Made by a program: the position numbers and the translations under genes | Source: a bacterium | Lineage (GTDB): Bacteria; Thermosulfidibacterota; Thermosulfidibacteria; Thermosulfidibacterales; JALWSI01 | Length of the DNA: 11,000 nucleotides | Direction of reading: 5' to 3' | Assembly: GCA_027080315.1 (NCBI GenBank) | Contig: JALWSI010000232.1 | Span: 1-11,000 of the forward strand | Notes under the pieces: model-generated | What the model saw: the letters and a program-made list of their open reading frames with translations, nothing else | What the model was told of the DNA's origin: nothing | Databases searched by the model: none | Part shown: positions 8,306 to 11,000 of the stretch, one piece after another | How the letters are laid out: each line of letters opens with the position of its first letter | Numbering within the stretch: the first letter of the stretch is position 1

Positions 8306-8341
8306 GATTATTATTAAGGCTGCTTTTGATTTTGGAGGGAG

Positions 8342-8370
8342 TTGCTTAATCTGATTAGGATGGATAGAAT
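8342..8370 (+). promoter_or_regulatory. Possible second rightward promoter
   Basis: TTGCTT (8342-8347) and TAGAAT (8365-8370) are separated by 17 bases. The -10 is good but the -35 matches only in its first three bases. It is nearer to the gene than the promoter at 8277-8305 and would give a leader of about 40 bases. It is weaker than the first candidate. Confidence 0.25.
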
Positions 8371-8415
8371 CGGCGAACTCTCAAAAGAGGGAAAGCTGTA
8401 TTAAGGAGGAGTAGT

Positions 8416-9267
8416 ATGGAGAAGATCGGTATTGGTAGGCGCTTGAAGGGCGCGATGGTTTTGGCTTTAGGGGCTTTGATGATCTACGGTGTTATGATGG
8501 CATCTGCGGCAAGGGCAAACGAATTTGCCCTTCCATTAGAGATGGGCACTCAGGATCACATTGTGGGAGTGGGGGTTGGAATGCTTCCTGATTACGAAGG
8601 GTCAGACGATTACACCTTTGGAGTGGCCCCTTTTTTCAGGTACCAGTTTAGCGGAAGACAGCAGTATATCACCTTTGTGGCCACAGAGTTGAGAGCCAAC
8701 ATTCTGAACCACAAGTGGCTCAGATTTGGACCTTCGTTTAACTACCGTTTTGGCAGGGATGATGTGGATGACCACAAGGTGGATAAGATGGAAGAGATAG
8801 ACGATGCCTTTGAGGTAGGAGGATTCATAGGGGTAGAGTTTGTTGACAGCGAGAATCCAAGAAAGAGGTTCGTGGCCAACTTAGACGTTTTGCAGGATGT
8901 TACTGGCAATCAGAACGGTTTGACCGCCACTCTTACGGCGAGGGTGTGGTATCCTATCTCCTTGATGTTTGATTTCACCCTTGGAGGTGCCGTCTGTTAC
9001 GCCAATAGCAATTACATGGACACCTTTTTTGGAGTTAGTGGTCACGATGCCAGGCGTTCTGGTCTCCACACCTATAGGGCAGGAGCAGGCATAAAAGACT
9101 TCAGGATCAATCCAGGTATTGTTATGCATCTTGGTGCCCATTGGCATCTTGCAGCCGGTGTGCAGTACAAGCGCCTTGTGGGAGATGCAGAGGATAGTCC
9201 AGTGGTGGATGATAGAGGTGATGCCAATCAGTGGCTTGGAGGTATCGGTTTGGCATATAGTTGGTAG
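8416..9267 (+). CDS. MipA/OmpV-family outer-membrane protein
   Basis: The 283-residue protein has a classic signal peptide with a basic start, a hydrophobic core and a likely cleavage after Ala34 (ASAARA then NEFALP). The mature part opens with VGVGVGMLPDYEGSDDY, which fits the MipA/OmpV family; alternating strands and a terminal aromatic residue (AYSW) fit an outer-membrane beta-barrel. E. coli MipA is described as a scaffold linking the murein hydrolase MltA to PBP1B, but many family members have other or unknown roles, so that function is not assumed here. The ATG at 8416 follows AAGGAGGAG at 8403-8411. The next gene starts 11 bases after its stop, so the two form an operon, and it diverges from the DUF4239 operon across a shared regulatory region. 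Confidence 0.8.
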   Translation: MEKIGIGRRLKGAMVLALGALMIYGVMMASAARANEFALPLEMGTQDHIVGVGVGMLPDYEGSDDYTFGVAPFFRYQFSGRQQYITFVATELRANILNHKWLRFGPSFNYRFGRDDVDDHKVDKMEEIDDAFEVGGFIGVEFVDSENPRKRFVANLDVLQDVTGNQNGLTATLTARVWYPISLMFDFTLGGAVCYANSNYMDTFFGVSGHDARRSGLHTYRAGAGIKDFRINPGIVMHLGAHWHLAAGVQYKRLVGDAEDSPVVDDRGDANQWLGGIGLAYSW

Positions 9268-9278
9268 GGAGATTTTGG

Positions 9279-9845
9279 ATGAGTAGAAGACTGTTCAATA
9301 GAGTGGTTGCTGGCTTGGGAGTGGTTGCCCTTCTCTTTGCAGTGGCCGCTCCTGCGAATGCCGGTAGCAAAGCAGCTGAGATTGATCGCGAGGTGGATCA
9401 AGCTTTGGCGAAGCTTTACGCCTCTACTCCGGCAGCAGCTGAGCTGGCCAAGGTGGCAAAGGGGGTTCTTGTCTTTCCCAGGGTGGTTAAGGCAGGTTTT
9501 GTGGTTGGTGCCAAGTATGGAACAGGTGCTCTGAGGGTTAACGGCCATACAGTAGGCTACTATCGCACCATGGGTGCCTCATATGGTCTTCAGGCTGGAG
9601 CCCAGGCCTTTGGGTATGCGATGTTCTTTATGACCGATAAGGCCCTTGATTACCTAAGGAAAAGCAAAGGCTGGGAGGTTGGAGTAGGCCCAAGCGTGGT
9701 TGTTGTGGACAAGGGATTGGCAAAGAGCCTGAGCACCACCACGGCAAAGGATGACATTTATGTCTTCTTCTTTGACCAGAAGGGTCTTATGGCTGGGCTT
9801 GGAATACAGGGCACAAAGATAACCGAGTTCAATCCCGACAAATAA
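9279..9845 (+). CDS. Secreted SYLF-domain (Ysc84/DUF500) lipid-binding protein
   Basis: The 188-residue protein has a signal peptide likely cut after Ala28 (APANA then GSKAAE). The rest is a SYLF/Ysc84 domain: AKGVLVFPRVVKAGFVVGA (60-78), the GTGALRVNG and YYRTMGASYGLQAGAQ segments (81-110), and a glycine- and valine-rich core (GVGPSVVVVDKG, 135-146). SYLF domains bind phosphoinositides in eukaryotes and are thought to bind lipids; the bacterial secreted forms have no settled function. The ATG at 9279 was chosen over an in-frame TTG at 9261, because the latter overlaps the end of the upstream gene and would put acidic-free but non-signal residues before the basic start; TAGGGAG lies 7 bases before the ATG. 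It follows the MipA/OmpV gene by 11 bases and is followed by a strong terminator. Confidence 0.82.
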   Translation: MSRRLFNRVVAGLGVVALLFAVAAPANAGSKAAEIDREVDQALAKLYASTPAAAELAKVAKGVLVFPRVVKAGFVVGAKYGTGALRVNGHTVGYYRTMGASYGLQAGAQAFGYAMFFMTDKALDYLRKSKGWEVGVGPSVVVVDKGLAKSLSTTTAKDDIYVFFFDQKGLMAGLGIQGTKITEFNPDK

Positions 9846-9864
9846 ATAGATTATTGATAGGTTA

Positions 9865-9904
9865 AAAAAGCGGAGCATCGTTTTAATCGTTTGCTCCGCT
9901 TTTT
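9865..9904 (+). terminator. Rho-independent terminator after the MipA/OmpV-SYLF operon
   Basis: AAAAAGCGGAGCA (9865-9877) pairs perfectly with TGCTCCGCTTTTT (9892-9904) around a 14-base loop. The GC-rich eight-pair core is followed by a run of five T residues and starts 19 bases after the stop codon. The run of A on the left side means it could also work on the other strand. Confidence 0.85.
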
Positions 9905-9964
9905 GTTTATGGAAGCGGAGCTTGAGCAGGATTGCGTCAAATAAAAGGAGGGCTTAGCACGAAG

Positions 9965-10180
9965 ATGTCAAAAAGAGAACGATACATCAGGGCTATAGCC
10001 GGATCCTTCATCCTCATATCACTTTTGCTGTCATGGATACACAGCAGATACTGGCTACTGTTTACGGCCTTTGTTGGGGCAAACCTTATTCAATCTGCCA
10101 TCACCAAGTGGTGCCTCATGGATGACATATTGGAGTACCTTGGTATTGCAAAGAAGGAAGAATGTCCTCAAAACGAATAA
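9965..10180 (+). CDS. Small DUF2892 (YgaP-like transmembrane domain) inner-membrane protein
   Basis: The 71-residue protein begins MSKRERYIRAIAGSFIL and has two predicted membrane helices at about 9-24 and 29-46, then a short segment with Cys50 (ITKWCLMDDILEYLGI) and a charged tail. The pattern of an RxxRxxAG start, a glycine in helix 2 (FVGANLIQSA) and a cysteine after the second helix fits DUF2892, a domain often found alone or fused to rhodanese domains. The usual Cys-Pro is Cys-Leu here. The ATG at 9965 was chosen over an upstream in-frame TTG at 9932 because AAGGAGGG (9945-9952) lies 12 bases before it and the family N-terminus starts here. It lies after a terminator, so it probably has its own promoter, which I could not identify. 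Function unknown. Confidence 0.68.
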   Translation: MSKRERYIRAIAGSFILISLLLSWIHSRYWLLFTAFVGANLIQSAITKWCLMDDILEYLGIAKKEECPQNE

Positions 10181-10230
10181 AAAGAAAAGTAGCTGCTGTG
10201 CTAATAGTCCACTTTCCAAGCAGACCTGAA

Positions 10231-11000
10231 CTACGCCTTTGCTTTGGCAAGGAGTCCCACCCTGTCAATATCCTCCTTTGATCCCAGCACGACCAATAGA
10301 TCCCCTTTTGAAAGCTCCATATCAGGATGTGGCCTCACTATCTCTGATGTTACCGCTTTTCTCACTGCTATGACGGTGGCTCCAGTGTCCTCCCTTATTT
10401 TAGACTCCCTGATCACCTTTCCGTCTAAGCTTGAACCCTCTTCAATAACCACCTCTTCAAGGATCATGGTTAAAGGGCCCATCTTTGTGCTTAGCTCTAT
10501 GAGCTCGCTCACGGTTGGCTTCATAGCCGCGCTGGCAAGCATTCTTGCCCCCACATCGTAGGGGGAGAGCACCCGGTTGGCTCCAGCTTTGTAGAGCTTT
10601 TTGGTAGCTGCAGGGTCGTCAACCCTGGCCACGATGTGCAGGTTGGGGTTTAACTCACGGGCAGAAAGGGTCAAAAAGAGATTGTCGGCGTCTGATCCCA
10701 CCACTGCTATCAGTGCCTTTGCTCTGTCTATTCCGGCTTCTTGCAGTGCACTCTCTTCACCGGTGTCTGCTTCTAAATAGGGGTAGCCCAGCTCCCTAAG
10801 CTTCTCTATCTGGTCAGGGTTATTTTCAACCACCACAAAGGGTACTCCCTTTTCTTTCAACTCAAGGCTTATCTTCTCACCTAAACGGCCAAAACCACAC
10901 ACTATGATGTGATCTTTCAACTTCTTCATCTCTTTGTTGATCCTCCTCTTTTCAAAAACCTCTTTGAATTCCCCTTCTACCAGCAGCTTTGAGAAAGTGG
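10231..11000 (-). CDS. Potassium channel (or related transporter), C-terminal RCK/TrkA part, 5' end beyond the window
   Basis: The frame is open from the right edge to a TAG at 10233-10231, giving 255 visible residues. The first 23 (TFSKLLVEGEFKEVFEKRRI, then NKE) match the linker that follows the pore helix in bacterial channels. Then comes an RCK_N/TrkA-N Rossmann domain with IIVCGFGRLG and an acidic residue after the second strand (VVVENN), so a nucleotide may bind, and an RCK_C/TrkA-C domain (GSSLDGKVIRES to the end). RCK domains form a ring that gates potassium channels on ligand binding. The pore domain should lie just beyond 11000. The Met at 10929 is not taken as the gene start because similarity continues upstream of it. 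A Kch-like channel is most likely; a stand-alone TrkA-like subunit is less likely because of the linker. It converges on the DUF2892 gene with a 50-base gap. Confidence 0.85.
   Translation of the reverse strand, partial: TFSKLLVEGEFKEVFEKRRINKEMKKLKDHIIVCGFGRLGEKISLELKEKGVPFVVVENNPDQIEKLRELGYPYLEADTGEESALQEAGIDRAKALIAVVGSDADNLFLTLSARELNPNLHIVARVDDPAATKKLYKAGANRVLSPYDVGARMLASAAMKPTVSELIELSTKMGPLTMILEEVVIEEGSSLDGKVIRESKIREDTGATVIAVRKAVTSEIVRPHPDMELSKGDLLVVLGSKEDIDRVGLLAKAKA
10927..10947 (-). promoter_or_regulatory. Possible internal translation start before the RCK domain
   Basis: On the minus strand AGGAGG (10947-10942) stands 12 bases before an in-frame ATG (10929-10927), which begins MKKLKDHIIVCGFG at the very edge of the RCK domain. 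The same 12-base distance is seen at the DUF2892 gene at 9965 in this window. The AGGAGG also codes for two arginines, so it could be coincidence. Confidence 0.3.

Larger units (their letters stand above)
8234..8380 (-). other. Open frame of 48 codons without a start codon, possible gene relic
   Basis: In one minus-strand frame there is no stop from 8380 to the TAG at 8236-8234. The translation runs EFADSIHPNQIKQLPPKSKA and continues through an IIII run and RSGSSPDNHLDPILD to ALDR. It contains no ATG, GTG or TTG. The composition looks protein-like, but the same stretch carries promoter-like boxes and repeats. It could be the remnant of a gene or mobile element, or chance. I do not recognise the protein. 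Confidence 0.2.

Noticed and set aside
8302-8320. Fur-box-like AT-rich stretch (AATGATTATTATTAAGG)
   Set aside because: It matches the hexamer pattern only partly and no neighbouring gene suggests iron control.
8331-8347. Sigma54-like promoter (GGAGGGAGTTGCTT)
   Set aside because: The GG and GC pairs are 8 bases apart rather than the required 10.
8253-8354. Plus-strand ORF of 33 codons starting MSRIGSRWLSG
   Set aside because: There is no ribosome binding site and it runs over the promoter and repeats; chance is more likely.
10181-10230. Terminator between the DUF2892 and channel genes
   Set aside because: Only five-pair stems (CTGCT/AGCAG) could be drawn and no T-run follows.
10231-10929. 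Stand-alone 232-residue TrkA-like gene
   Set aside because: The frame stays open to the right edge and the upstream residues look like the channel linker, so this is the end of a longer gene.

Overview
The window looks like a chromosomal segment from a Gram-negative bacterium. The order clpP-clpX-lon, outer-membrane and lipoprotein genes, and the style of the proteins resemble Desulfobacterota (the former Deltaproteobacteria); that placement is inferred from protein style and gene order, and no genus can be named. Coding density is high. The largest gap without a confident gene is 233 bases (8183-8415), and it holds a divergent regulatory region. No rRNA, tRNA, CRISPR array or insertion sequence was seen.

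Region 1 (3-4419, + strand) is a protein quality-control operon. It holds the C-terminus of an upstream gene (possibly trigger factor), then clpP, clpX and lon. The gaps are 10, 1 and 11 bases and each gene has a strong ribosome binding site. ClpP and ClpX form one ATP-dependent protease; Lon is a second, independent one. All catalytic and ATP-binding motifs are intact.

Region 2 (4443-8182, - strand) converges on lon and is a compact three-gene envelope operon. It is transcribed from 8182 downward: a four-helix membrane protein of the DUF4239 (bestrophin-like) family, a membrane-anchored DUF4105/Lnb-type putative thiol enzyme with conserved-looking His and Cys, and a large alpha/beta-hydrolase lipoprotein. 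The last two genes are 3 bases apart. The function of the set is unknown; acyl or lipoprotein chemistry in the periplasm is the best inference.

Region 3 (8183-8415) is a divergent promoter region. It has a good rightward sigma70-type promoter, a perfect leftward -35 box, and three 12-bp direct repeats plus an inverted repeat between them. It also carries a 48-codon open frame with no start codon, which may be a relic.

Region 4 (8416-10180, + strand) holds a MipA/OmpV-family outer-membrane protein and a secreted SYLF-domain protein in one operon, ended by a strong hairpin terminator. A small DUF2892 membrane protein follows. Region 5 (10231-11000, - strand) is the cytoplasmic RCK part of a potassium channel or related transporter that runs off the right edge. 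It contains a possible internal translation start just before the RCK domain.
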